A stretch of DNA of 64,000 nucleotides from Thiocapsa roseopersicina (GTDB lineage Bacteria; Pseudomonadota; Gammaproteobacteria; Chromatiales; Chromatiaceae): positions 62,001 through 126,000 of the forward strand of contig NZ_FNNZ01000007.1 in NCBI RefSeq assembly GCF_900106925.1. The letters are read 5' to 3'. Within the stretch, counting starts at the first letter, position 1; each line of letters starts with the position of its first letter. A model generated the notes under the pieces. The model had not been told where the DNA came from and ran no database searches. It saw only the letters and a list, made by a program, of their open reading frames with translations. This document shows, piece after piece, positions 50,634 to 58,281 of this stretch. The position numbers and the translations under genes are program-made.

Positions 50634-50924
50634 TCAGCGGGGCCTTTCGGTTCCTTCCGAACCGATCGTCACGCCGTCCTTCCCATCGGCACCGACAGCC
50701 TTGAGCTTGAGGATCACCTTTTGGGTGCGGACGTCCGACTCCTTGAGCTTGGCACTGGCATCCAGCACCCAGAATTTGATCCCGACGCCGCCCTCGCCTT
50801 CCTGGGTCGCCGCGGTATGCAGCTCGATCGTGATGTCCTCGATTTGAAAGCGAAGATTGCTCCCTTCTCCGTCACCCTGAGCCTGCAACAACTCGGAGCG
50901 AAGCTCCCGGAGGAGTGATGACAT
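50634..50924 (-). CDS. trypsin co-occurring domain protein (trypco2 type)
   Basis: A 96-residue protein. LLRELRSELLQAQGDGEGSN, LRFQIEDITIELHTAATQEG, GVGIKFWVLDASAKLKESDV and TQKVILKLKAV match the trypsin co-occurring domain family: an N-terminal helix, then paired strands with the KFWV core. Such small proteins are encoded beside trypsin-like proteases in NTP-dependent conflict operons. ATG 50924 matches family starts; a GTG at 50948 with GGGAG upstream would add 8 residues. It is the first gene of the four-gene unit. Confidence 0.8.
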   Translation of the reverse strand: MSSLLRELRSELLQAQGDGEGSNLRFQIEDITIELHTAATQEGEGGVGIKFWVLDASAKLKESDVRTQKVILKLKAVGADGKDGVTIGSEGTERPR

Positions 50925-51232
50925 GGGTATTTGGCTCTTGGTGTCCACTCTGCTCTCCCGATGATTGATACGCACCGGAATATAGCCTATCCGAAAGCGC
51001 GACGCGTGGAATCGGCACACCCGTGCGGGGAGCTACACCATATTCGCAAAGAGAGCCGGACGAGCCCTGCCAGACCAGCCAGGAGGCGGGGCCGGCAGAG
51101 GTTCCCTATCCGTGCTAAAGCCCCAACCGGTTTGGGGCATTCGCATTCGCTGCTGTCCCTCACGAAACCGTCTCGTCGCACGATCTACTGTGACCTAAGC
51201 CTTGAAGGAGCAGACATTCATGCAAGCCCTGT

Positions 51233-51532
51233 CTACTTCACGGCGAGCCGCGCGATTGCCGGTCGTGGCTTTTGCCGTGCTTGCCAGACGTCGTAGGCCA
51301 GTTGCTGGCTCAACCAGTACTCCGCGCGATCACCTTGCTTGGTGCCGAGCCATGCTTCGAGACGCAGTGCCATATCGGGAGAGATGGCAGCACACCCGTT
51401 GAGCACTCGCGACAGGACCGCGCGGGTGACGCCGAGCGGCCGAGCGGCCTCGGTGACGGTGAGGTCGAGCGCAGGGAGCACATCATCCCGCAGCGTCTCT
51501 CCGGGGTGTGGACGGTTGTCCGTGTCGCTCAT
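51233..51532 (-). CDS. higA: HigA-type antitoxin (XRE family)
   Basis: A 99-residue HigA/VapI protein. RPHPGETLRDDVLPALDLTV is the conserved HigA start (HPGE-x-L). TEAARPLGVTRAVLSRVLNG is the helix-turn-helix, and ALRLEAWLGTKQGDRAEYWLSQQLAYDV the C-terminal helices. It should bind its own operator and neutralise HigB. The higB gene, which should precede it, survives only as a short 3' remnant, so this is an orphan antitoxin or regulator. Confidence 0.88.
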   Translation of the reverse strand: MSDTDNRPHPGETLRDDVLPALDLTVTEAARPLGVTRAVLSRVLNGCAAISPDMALRLEAWLGTKQGDRAEYWLSQQLAYDVWQARQKPRPAIARLAVK

Positions 51533-51535
51533 GAT

Positions 51536-51601
51536 ACTTGCCTTGTGGTCATCCCGCTGATCGACGAGGATCGCGTCTTCCCTTTCGAATGCGGTTGCGA
51601 T
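51536..51601 (-). pseudogene. higB: 3' remnant of higB toxin
   Basis: Directly upstream of higA on the minus strand the DNA reads AFEREDAILVDQRDDHKAS. This is like the end of HigB (xFxxxDAxxVDxxDYHK). Nothing of the toxin is found further upstream, where a small plus-strand lipoprotein gene starts. About 20 codons remain of roughly 92. Confidence 0.5.
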
Positions 51602-51610
51602 GGCTCACCG

Positions 51611-51772
51611 ATGAAGACCCTTCCTCCCCTAACCCTTTTCGTTGTCGCGCTCGCGCTGTCCGCCTGCGCGACCAACCGTCCGGGTCCCATTGCGAGCGCC
51701 GAAACGCCGTCGGACGGACCCACGGTCTACGGACAGCTTTCGGTCTCGTTGGATCACGCCTCGACGCGGTGA
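51611..51772 (+). CDS. small lipoprotein (53 aa)
   Basis: A short gene with a clear lipoprotein signal: MKTLPPLTLFVVALALSACA has the lipobox LSAC, with Cys as residue 19. The 35-residue mature part is polar (TNRPGPIASAETPSDGPTVY, then GQLSVSLDHASTR). It should be lipid-anchored in the envelope. No function is known. It overlaps the region where the lost higB lay. The signal sequence makes chance unlikely, though the short length leaves doubt. Confidence 0.6.
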   Translation: MKTLPPLTLFVVALALSACATNRPGPIASAETPSDGPTVYGQLSVSLDHASTR

Positions 51773-52012
51773 GGGTGCTTCAAAGCTCGCCCCACGCCGG
51801 ATAGATCAACCAGGTAATTCGCGGTGTTGCGACGCGGAAGCGGCAGTGGCGGGTATATGCCTCGAAGACGGTGATCTTGTCGGCCAGTCCCTCCGGCATG
51901 CCGATATCGCACCAGCGACGGCGTTGCTCCCATTCGTTCGGACCGCGGATTAGCGGCGATCCCCGGACGGCTCTCGGGGGTCGAGAGATGTCGCCATGTC
52001 GAGCGATCCCCC

Positions 52013-52207
52013 TCAACGGCCGGTCGCGCCGGTTGCCCCGACATCGCGGGTCTTGTGCGCGTCGGTCGCGCCCGTCGCCGCGGCCTTGCGCGCCTCGTAC
52101 TCCCGTTTCATCCGGCGAAGCAGCCACAGCTCCCGGAGCAGGAAGCCCATGATGGCGCCCGCGGTCAGGAGCGCCTTGCTGAGCATGAGGGTTCCGGTAC
52201 TGATCAT
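52013..52207 (-). CDS. small membrane-anchored protein (64 aa)
   Basis: From ATG 52207 the frame gives MISTGTLMLSKALLTAGAIM, GFLLRELWLLRRMKREYEAR and a polar tail KAAATGATDAHKTRDVGATG. One hydrophobic helix followed by a strongly basic, then charged, cytoplasmic segment is typical of small inner-membrane proteins. The C-terminal ATGAT(D/G) repetition is unusual. The longer frame to 52474 overlaps the usp gene antisense and was not used. Confidence 0.6.
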   Translation of the reverse strand: MISTGTLMLSKALLTAGAIMGFLLRELWLLRRMKREYEARKAAATGATDAHKTRDVGATGATGR

Positions 52208-52355
52208 GGCGGGGTCATCCGAATTGGAGGCAGTGACGGGAACTCCGGTCAGTGCCGATTCGGGCAGCTGCCGCCATCCCGAGATGCCTGACGCTCCGGC
52301 CGACTTCAAGGGGCGCCTGCCGATGAGACGCCCCCTGCCCGACACCGCCGCCAGC

Positions 52356-52829
52356 CTAGGCGCTCGATGGCTCGCGCTCGCCGTAGCTATAGACCAGCAC
52401 GGGAATCGTGGAATGAGTGAGCGTGCGCAGGGTCTCGCTCCCGAGGATCTTCGCCCTGATCCCTTTGCGGCCATGGGACGCCATGAAGATCAGATCGGCG
52501 CCGGATTGGGTCGCGGCATCGACGATGGCCTCGTAAGGGCTGTTGCTCGAGGTCGAGAGCAGGTCGCACGGCACGCCCGCCTCCCCGCAGAGGCCCTCGA
52601 CAAAGCCGAGGTTCTTTTGAACCTCTTTCTCGATCTGCTCGTCGATCTGCTCCAACGAGCTCGATGCCGCCTTTTTGTCTTCTCCGTAGAAGTAGGCCGC
52701 GGCAATGTTCGGCTTGGCATGATAGGCCGTGATACGGGCGCCGATGTGCTTGGCGAAGGTCACCGCCTGCCGTGCGGTCTCCTCCGAGAGCTCGGAACCG
52801 TCGGTCGGAACAAGGATGTTCTTGAACAT
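52356..52829 (-). CDS. universal stress protein, UspA family
   Basis: A 157-residue UspA-domain protein. MFKNILVPTDGSELSEETAR is the standard start. DLIFMASHGRKGIRAKILGSE carries the ATP-binding G-2x-G-9x-G(S) motif in the form GRKGIRAKILGSET, and STIPVLVYS is the last strand. ATP-binding Usp proteins signal energy or redox stress, and several are induced by anoxia. AAGGAATCACT precedes the ATG. It follows narK but lies beyond a strong terminator, so it may be mainly transcribed alone. Confidence 0.92.
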   Translation of the reverse strand: MFKNILVPTDGSELSEETARQAVTFAKHIGARITAYHAKPNIAAAYFYGEDKKAASSSLEQIDEQIEKEVQKNLGFVEGLCGEAGVPCDLLSTSSNSPYEAIVDAATQSGADLIFMASHGRKGIRAKILGSETLRTLTHSTIPVLVYSYGEREPSSA

Positions 52830-52889
52830 AGTGATTCCTTGGGTTTGGCTGAAGACTGGGCACCGCGGCCCGCCGGCGTGAACGCATTT

Positions 52890-52920
52890 TCAAAAAAAGA
52901 CTCCGGGATCCTACCCGGAG
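52890..52920 (-). terminator. Rho-independent terminator after narK
   Basis: On the minus strand CTCCGGG - loop - CCCGGAG (52920-52901) is followed by TCTTTTTTT (52900-52892), 18 bases after the narK stop. It is the clearest intrinsic terminator in the window. Confidence 0.9.
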
Positions 52921-52937
52921 CAACCGACGTTCTGAAC

Positions 52938-54287
52938 CTAGACCCGGGAGATCGACAGCGGCGATCCGCTGCGCTCGTAGAAGTACCAGATCATGAAGAG
53001 CATGATGAAATAGGCGCAGATGAAGATCATGAATCCGCCGATGACGCCGGCCTCCGCAAAGACCCGGGGAATGATGAAGGCGCCGAGCGAGCCGATGGCA
53101 CCGGCGATCCCGATACACCCGCCGGCCAAGCGACGCGCCTTCACCAGCCGCACCGGATCGACTTTACCGGTCTCGGGATCGGTTGCTGCCGCTCGGAAGA
53201 CGGCCGGGATCATGCGGTAGGTGGTTCCGTTGCCGAAGCCGGCGGCAAAGAAGAGCAAGAGGAAGAGCCCGAAAAAGAGCGGGAACGAGGGCGTGCCCAT
53301 ATTCAGCACCATGATGACCCCGCCACAGCCGATGCACATGATGAAGAACGCCAGCATCGACATGCGAGCGCCGCCGAATCGATCCGACATCCAACCGCCG
53401 ACCGGCCGTATCAAAGCGCCGACGAGCGCACCCATGAAGACGTAGTTACCCGTCACCTCCGGAAACTCCGAACGCATCAGCGTTGCGAAGCTGTTGGCGT
53501 AGCCGATGAATGAGCCGAACGTCCCGACATACAGCCAGGCAATGATCCAGGTATTCTTGTCGGCCGCGGCGAGGAGCAATGCCTTCGAATCCGATTGGGA
53601 CTCGCTCAGATTGTCCATGAACAGATAAGCGCCCAATGCGGCGATGAGGCAAAGCGGTATGAACATCAAACCGGCGCGATCGAGCGAGAGCCCGGCGGCC
53701 GTGATGATGACGATCGGGATGGTGAATTGAACCCAGGCCGTACCGAGGTTTCCACCGGAGGCGTTCAGTCCCAGTGCGGCACCCTTCTGGCGCTCCGGAT
53801 AGAAGAAGGAGATATTCACCATCGAGGACGTGAAGTTGCCTGCTCCCAGACCGGCCGTCGTCGCGATGATCAGCATCAGCCAGAACGGCGTATCCGGATT
53901 GGTGACCGCCCAAGCGAGTCCGGATGCGGGGATCATCAGCAACAGGGCCGACGTAATGGTCCAGTTGCGACCGCCGAACCGCGGAACCGTAAAGGTATAG
54001 GAAAAACGCATCAGCGCGCCGAAGAGGCCCGGCATGGCGATCAGCCAAAACCGCTCGTCCGCGTTGTAGGCAAATCCGGCGTCCGGCAGGCGCGGGACCA
54101 CCATGCCCCAAACGGCCAACATGGCAAAGCCGAGGAACTCCGCGAACATGGACCACGCCAGGTTGCGCCGCGCGATCTTCTTGCCGGCGCCCTCCCATTG
54201 CGCCGCGTTCTCCGGATTCCAGCCGTCGATCCAACGCCCTCGCCCAAACCTGAGCTTGGGACCGTCTGCTTGAGCGATTGCAGTCAT
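52938..54287 (-). CDS. narK: nitrate/nitrite transporter NarK
   Basis: A 449-residue MFS protein with 12 hydrophobic segments, of the nitrate/nitrite porter family. Both nitrate signatures are visible: GLGAGNFTSSMVNISFFYPE (helix 5) and FFAAGFGNGTTYRMIPAVF (helix 11). The substrate-binding Arg is in the LMRFSYTF region, and SASGGNLG-like packing is seen in LNASGGNLGTAWVQF. It should import nitrate (proton symport) or exchange it for nitrite, feeding the Nar enzyme encoded 12 kb away. GAGGACACGCAG precedes the ATG. It lies 57 bases after the coiled-coil gene and ends in a strong terminator. Confidence 0.93.
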   Translation of the reverse strand: MTAIAQADGPKLRFGRGRWIDGWNPENAAQWEGAGKKIARRNLAWSMFAEFLGFAMLAVWGMVVPRLPDAGFAYNADERFWLIAMPGLFGALMRFSYTFTVPRFGGRNWTITSALLLMIPASGLAWAVTNPDTPFWLMLIIATTAGLGAGNFTSSMVNISFFYPERQKGAALGLNASGGNLGTAWVQFTIPIVIITAAGLSLDRAGLMFIPLCLIAALGAYLFMDNLSESQSDSKALLLAAADKNTWIIAWLYVGTFGSFIGYANSFATLMRSEFPEVTGNYVFMGALVGALIRPVGGWMSDRFGGARMSMLAFFIMCIGCGGVIMVLNMGTPSFPLFFGLFLLLFFAAGFGNGTTYRMIPAVFRAAATDPETGKVDPVRLVKARRLAGGCIGIAGAIGSLGAFIIPRVFAEAGVIGGFMIFICAYFIMLFMIWYFYERSGSPLSISRV

Positions 54288-54344
54288 CTGCGTGTCCTCA
54301 TGGGTTGAATGTTCCGAGATAGGCGTCGGGTCGATACGGCGGCA

Positions 54345-54806
54345 TCAGCGAGACGGCGCCGATTCGGACCTCAACGCATAGGTATCGTTGAAGGCTTGCG
54401 GCAGCTCCTCGATCTCGACCTTGAGCTCGGTGAGCATGCGCTCGGCGACAGCCAACTGTTCTTGCAGCTCCTCGACCTCGGACCGGTATTCCTGCTCGCG
54501 GGCCCTGCGGTCGGCGATCTCCGCACGCAATACAACCGCCTCTTCCTTTGCTTTCGTGATGGATGCAATGAGCCGAGCACCGGTTGCCCTCAGATGCGGC
54601 GCTGCCTGCGTCGGCTCATAGAGACGAAGGACATAGTCCTTGCCGCTCGCCGTGGTTTGAGTGACGGGTTGGCGCAACAGCAGGGTGTCCACCAGAAAAT
54701 AAGCAGACAGGAGGCAGGCGAGGGTCGTACCCGCCATCAAGGTGCCGAGCGAAGGGCGTGGAGGCGATGCAACAGCGGAATGAGATCCGGCATAGGAGTC
54801 GGGCAT
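54345..54806 (-). CDS. membrane-anchored coiled-coil protein upstream of narK
   Basis: A 153-residue protein. A short polar N-terminus is followed by one hydrophobic helix (LGTLMAGTTLACLLSAYFLV, about 21-40), so it is anchored in the inner membrane. The rest is mostly a heptad-like Glu/Arg/Leu coiled coil (KAKEEAVVLRAEIADRRARE, YRSEVEELQEQLAVAERMLT, ELKVEIEEL). No family is recognised. Start ATG 54806 has GAGGAACGATCC upstream. It is the first gene after a sigma-54 promoter and precedes narK by 57 bases, suggesting a role linked to nitrate uptake or to the Nar complex at the membrane. Confidence 0.8.
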   Translation of the reverse strand: MPDSYAGSHSAVASPPRPSLGTLMAGTTLACLLSAYFLVDTLLLRQPVTQTTASGKDYVLRLYEPTQAAPHLRATGARLIASITKAKEEAVVLRAEIADRRAREQEYRSEVEELQEQLAVAERMLTELKVEIEELPQAFNDTYALRSESAPSR

Positions 54807-54933
54807 GGATCGTTCCTCGATTGATGGCAGCATGTGAAGGATTCCCGGGGATCCGAGAGAGGGATATCGGCGCCGTCATCCGATGACATCATCCGGCTCA
54901 AGCCAAGGGTCATGGATTCGGCAATGAATACAT

Positions 54934-54950
54934 TGCAATGCACGCGCCAA
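54934..54950 (-). promoter_or_regulatory. sigma-54 (-24/-12) promoter of the coiled-coil-narK unit
   Basis: On the minus strand TTGGCGCGTGCATTGCA matches YTGGCACG-N4-TTGCW at 12 of 13 fixed positions, with GG and GC 10 bases apart. The predicted start is near 54923, about 117 bases before the coiled-coil gene. This is the best of three such elements in the window. Confidence 0.7.
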
Positions 54951-55262
54951 GCCGGAGCGAATGTCTATTCAGCACAGTGGATGAACGCGGGGGACGCAGC
55001 CGAGCGGCTGAATCGCCGAGGCAACGAAGAGCCCATGACGCCCGCAAATCAACAGGTACTGTGAGTGATCTCGGTCTGAAATCGGGACATCCGCGATCGC
55101 GGACCGGCATGTCGGCGCCCATGTCGGCACCTGGCCCAGCCCCGGTCGGCGGGATCAGGCGGGGGCGGAACGGGGTCGACGCCGTCGGACGCACCGCCTG
55201 ACTAGGACAAAAAGACCCGTTGGTCGGGTCGGTGCCGGACACAATGTCGCAGCCGAGCTTGG
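54951..55262. other. intergenic region upstream of the narK promoter
   Basis: About 310 bases between the sigma-54 element and the stop of the CysB-like gene. Activator sites for the sigma-54 promoter are expected here, but no obvious repeated palindrome was picked out. No gene seen. Confidence 0.35.
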
Positions 55263-56276
55263 TTAGAGCGCGACCGGGATCGACCGACGGACCGGTCGCC
55301 GCGAATCCCCCCCGTTGTCGGCGGGTAACTCGGGGATCGGCCCTCCGGCGAACAGGTTGTGGCCGCTTTCCGACCGCCCTGCCCCGCCCGCAGTCTCCCC
55401 TTTGAAGATATCGACAAAGTGTTGATGGTAGCGACGCAGGTACTTGTCGCGCGCGTAGGCGATCTTGGTGACTTCCCAGGGAAAGAGATCGGCGAGATCG
55501 CGAATCCCGAGGTCGGCGTCTTCATCCGGCTGATAGGCCAGCGCGGCGATGATCCCGACACCGAGTCCCTCGCGGACATAGGTCTTGATGACGTCCGTGT
55601 CCGCGGCGCTCAAGACTACTTTCGGATGCAATCCGACCTTCGCAAAGGCGTCGCTGAAGCCGCCGCGCCCTGTAAATCCGAAGACATAGGTGATGATCGG
55701 GTGCTCGCAGAGCGTCGCCAGTGTCATCGGCTGCACGTCGAGCACCGGATGCGACTGCGGCGCGATCAGGCAGCGGTTCCAGCGATAACAGGGGACGGTC
55801 TGGAGCGCGATCTCGTCGCCGAGGGCCTCGGTGCAGATCGCCAGATCCACCAGGTCGCGCAGGGCCATATCGACCAGTTGACCGGGCGTGCCTTGGTGGA
55901 TCTGAAGCTCCACCGCGGGATACGCCGCGGCGAAGCGTCGGATCACCGGCGGCAGCACATAGCGGGCCTGGGTATGGGTGGCGCCCAGACGCAGCACGCC
56001 GCGATCCTCCTCCAGGTGATCGCGACCCACCGCGAGGATATTGCCGGTCTGGCGCAACGCCTCGCAGGCGTGCCGAAAGACCTGCTCGCCCACCTCGGTC
56101 AACCCCACCAGACGCTTGCCGTGGCGCACGAACAGCCGCGTGCCCAGCTCCGCCTCGAGCTGCTTGAGATGCTGGGTCACGGCCGACTGCACCAGGTGCA
56201 GACGTTCGGCCGTTCGGCTCACGTTGAAGCGAACCTCCACCAGGGTCACCAGGGAACGGAGTTGGCGTAGTTCCAT
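55263..56276 (-). CDS. cysB: LysR-family regulator, CysB type
   Basis: A 337-residue LysR regulator. ELRQLRSLVTLVEVRFNVSR and TAERLHLVQSAVTQHLKQLE form the winged helix-turn-helix. The effector domain has ATHTQARYVLPPVIRRF, like the sulfate-binding loop (THTQARY) of CysB/Cbl, and SAADTDVIKTYVREGLGVGI, also a CysB hallmark. CysB senses N-acetylserine/sulfide status and activates sulfate assimilation. It is divergent from cysJIH, its likely target. ATG 56276 (MELRQL) fits the family; frames upstream are not used. The tail after 300 is unusually Gly/Pro/Arg-rich. Confidence 0.88.
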   Translation of the reverse strand: MELRQLRSLVTLVEVRFNVSRTAERLHLVQSAVTQHLKQLEAELGTRLFVRHGKRLVGLTEVGEQVFRHACEALRQTGNILAVGRDHLEEDRGVLRLGATHTQARYVLPPVIRRFAAAYPAVELQIHQGTPGQLVDMALRDLVDLAICTEALGDEIALQTVPCYRWNRCLIAPQSHPVLDVQPMTLATLCEHPIITYVFGFTGRGGFSDAFAKVGLHPKVVLSAADTDVIKTYVREGLGVGIIAALAYQPDEDADLGIRDLADLFPWEVTKIAYARDKYLRRYHQHFVDIFKGETAGGAGRSESGHNLFAGGPIPELPADNGGDSRRPVRRSIPVAL

Positions 56277-56302
56277 ATCATTCCTCGTGATAACGACACA
56301 TG

Positions 56303-56312
56303 AATGATCATT
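56303..56312. promoter_or_regulatory. palindrome in cysB-cysJ divergent region
   Basis: AATGATCATT is a perfect 10-bp palindrome 27 bases before the cysB-like start, in the shared 200-base promoter region. It may be an operator for the regulator (autoregulation), but it does not clearly match the CysB site as known in enterics. Confidence 0.3.
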
Positions 56313-56478
56313 TCCAAGCGCCCGGGACGCCTGCCTAGACTGCGTGCTCATGGGGCTTGCCACACCCGGCGAGTCAGCCCGACGTGTCAAGACACGAGCC
56401 GAGCCGCGCCGAGTCGAAACCGGCCGAATCAAGCCGAACCTCGATAAAAGCACGACATATGCCAGGGGATTCCGATCG

Positions 56479-58281
56479 ATGGCCCTTTCACAATTACATG
56501 CTTTGACCAGTCCGGTCGACGATCAGCAGCTTCGCGCCCTGCAGGTGGCGTTGAAGGGGATGTCGTCCACGCAGATCGCCTGGGTCAGCGGCTATCTTGC
56601 GGGCATCGGGAGCAGCAGTCTGCCCGCGCCCGCCGAGCCGAAGGCGGTCGAGACCATCACCATCCTTTACGGCTCGCAGACCGGAAATGCGAAAGCAGTG
56701 GCCGAGCAGCTCGGATCGCAGGCGATCGGCCAGGGGATGGACGCTCGGGTCGTCTCCATGGGCGATTTTAGTCCGCGCAAGCTGACGAAGGAGCGATGGG
56801 TCCTCCTGGTCGTGAGCACGCACGGCGAGGGCGAGCCGCCGGAGAACGCCTATGCACTGCATAGCTTCATCCAGGATCAAGGCGCGGCGCGGCTGGAGCA
56901 GCTGCGTTACGCCGTCCTGGGCCTGGGCGACTCGAGCTACGAGCACTTCTGCCGGACCGCGGTGGACTTCGATCGCCGGCTCGCGGAGCTCGGCGCACAG
57001 CGCATCTTGCCCCTGCAATGCTGCGATCTGGATTACCGAGGGGACACCGAGCGCTGGTCGACGGATGCCTTGGATCGGCTGAGCGCGCTCGCGCCGCGAA
57101 AACCCAGCAATGTCGTGGCGATGCCGGGTCTGCGTTCCCATCAAGAGCAGGGCCGGAACCAGGCCCGCCCGTACGACAAGGACAACCCCTACCCCGCAAC
57201 CCTGCTGGAGAACCGCCGGATCACGACGCCGGACGCCGTCGCGGACGTCCGTCATCTGGCCCTTGCGATCGATCCCGGCGCCCTGCACTACCGGCCCGGC
57301 GATGCACTCGGCGTCTGGATCAAGAACGATCCGGCGCTGGCCGATGCCATCTTGACCCGGGTCGGGCTCGACGGCGAGACCCGAATCCACTTGGGCGACG
57401 AGGAGCTGGATCTGCGCGGTGCCTTGATCGAGCGGCTCGAGCTGACTCAGCTGCATCCGACGACGGTCCGCGCCTGGACCGAGCGGGCGGACGCTCCGGA
57501 GCTGACGGCACTGGCGAGCAACACCGCCGGGCTGCGTGCCTATGCGGGCGAGCGTCAGCTCATCGATCTGATTTCGGAGCATCCTGCCCCCATCGATGCG
57601 CCCGCCCTGGTCGCGCTGCTGCGCCCGCTCCAGCCGAGGCTCTATTCGATCGCATCCAGCCAATCCGAATACGAGGACGAGGTTCATCTCACGGTCTCGG
57701 TGGTGCGCTATCAGGCGCATGGCCGGGATCATCTGGGCGCGGCCTCCGGGTTCCTCGGCGAACGGCTCGGGCGCGACGAGTCGGTCCGCGTCTACCTGGC
57801 CGAGAACGACGCCTTTCGTCTGCCGGACGATGGGGACACACCGCTGATCATGATCGGCGCCGGGACGGGTGTCGCGCCCTATCGTGCCTTCCTGCAACAG
57901 CGCGCCGCCAACGGCGACCGGGGCCGCAACTGGCTGATCTTCGGCAACCGCCATTTCCACCGCGATTTTCTTTATCAGCTCGACTGGCAGGCACAGCGCA
58001 AGGCCGGGCGGCTGGATCGGGTCAGCCTCGCCTTTTCGCGCGACGGTGCGCAAAAGCTCTACGTGCAGCAGCGCCTGCGCGAAGAAGGCCGGGAGATCCT
58101 GCGCTGGCTCGACGCGGGGGCGCATCTCTACGTGTGCGGTGCAACCGCCATGGGACAGGCCGTCGATCGCGCCCTCGTAGACATCTTCACCACCGAGGCC
58201 GAGCTCGACCCCGACGCCGCGCAAGCCTCCGTCGACACCCTGCGCCGCGAGGCGCGCTATCACCGAGACCTCTACGCATGA
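56479..58281 (+). CDS. cysJ: assimilatory sulfite reductase flavoprotein subunit
   Basis: A 600-residue diflavin reductase that passes NADPH electrons through FAD and FMN to CysI. The flavodoxin domain has ITILYGSQTGNAKAVAEQLG (about 64-83) and VVSTHGEGEPPENAY. The FAD domain has RLYSIASSQSEYEDEVHLTV, and the NADPH domain MIGAGTGVAPYRAFLQQR and LIFGNRHFHRDFLYQLDW, ending in RYHRDLYA with the C-terminal aromatic residue. Length equals E. coli CysJ (599). ATG 56479 (MALSQLHAL) was chosen; the earlier in-frame ATG at 56344 adds an Arg-rich, non-homologous tail. Confidence 0.96.
   Translation: MALSQLHALTSPVDDQQLRALQVALKGMSSTQIAWVSGYLAGIGSSSLPAPAEPKAVETITILYGSQTGNAKAVAEQLGSQAIGQGMDARVVSMGDFSPRKLTKERWVLLVVSTHGEGEPPENAYALHSFIQDQGAARLEQLRYAVLGLGDSSYEHFCRTAVDFDRRLAELGAQRILPLQCCDLDYRGDTERWSTDALDRLSALAPRKPSNVVAMPGLRSHQEQGRNQARPYDKDNPYPATLLENRRITTPDAVADVRHLALAIDPGALHYRPGDALGVWIKNDPALADAILTRVGLDGETRIHLGDEELDLRGALIERLELTQLHPTTVRAWTERADAPELTALASNTAGLRAYAGERQLIDLISEHPAPIDAPALVALLRPLQPRLYSIASSQSEYEDEVHLTVSVVRYQAHGRDHLGAASGFLGERLGRDESVRVYLAENDAFRLPDDGDTPLIMIGAGTGVAPYRAFLQQRAANGDRGRNWLIFGNRHFHRDFLYQLDWQAQRKAGRLDRVSLAFSRDGAQKLYVQQRLREEGREILRWLDAGAHLYVCGATAMGQAVDRALVDIFTTEAELDPDAAQASVDTLRREARYHRDLYA

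Noticed and set aside
51780-52127. 115-residue minus-strand frame with a protein-like end (GMPEGLADKITVFEAYTRH)
   Set aside because: The last 55 residues look coding but there is no recognisable family, good start or ribosome site, and it overlaps the small membrane-protein gene; it may be the tail of a lost gene.
40506-52829. Reverse transcriptase for the DGR
   Set aside because: No open frame on either strand in the island shows a reverse-transcriptase catalytic motif or the expected length; it is absent from this window.
56277-56478. Canonical CysB activation site before cysJ
   Set aside because: Only a 10-bp palindrome was seen; no convincing match to the enteric CysB site, so none is annotated.
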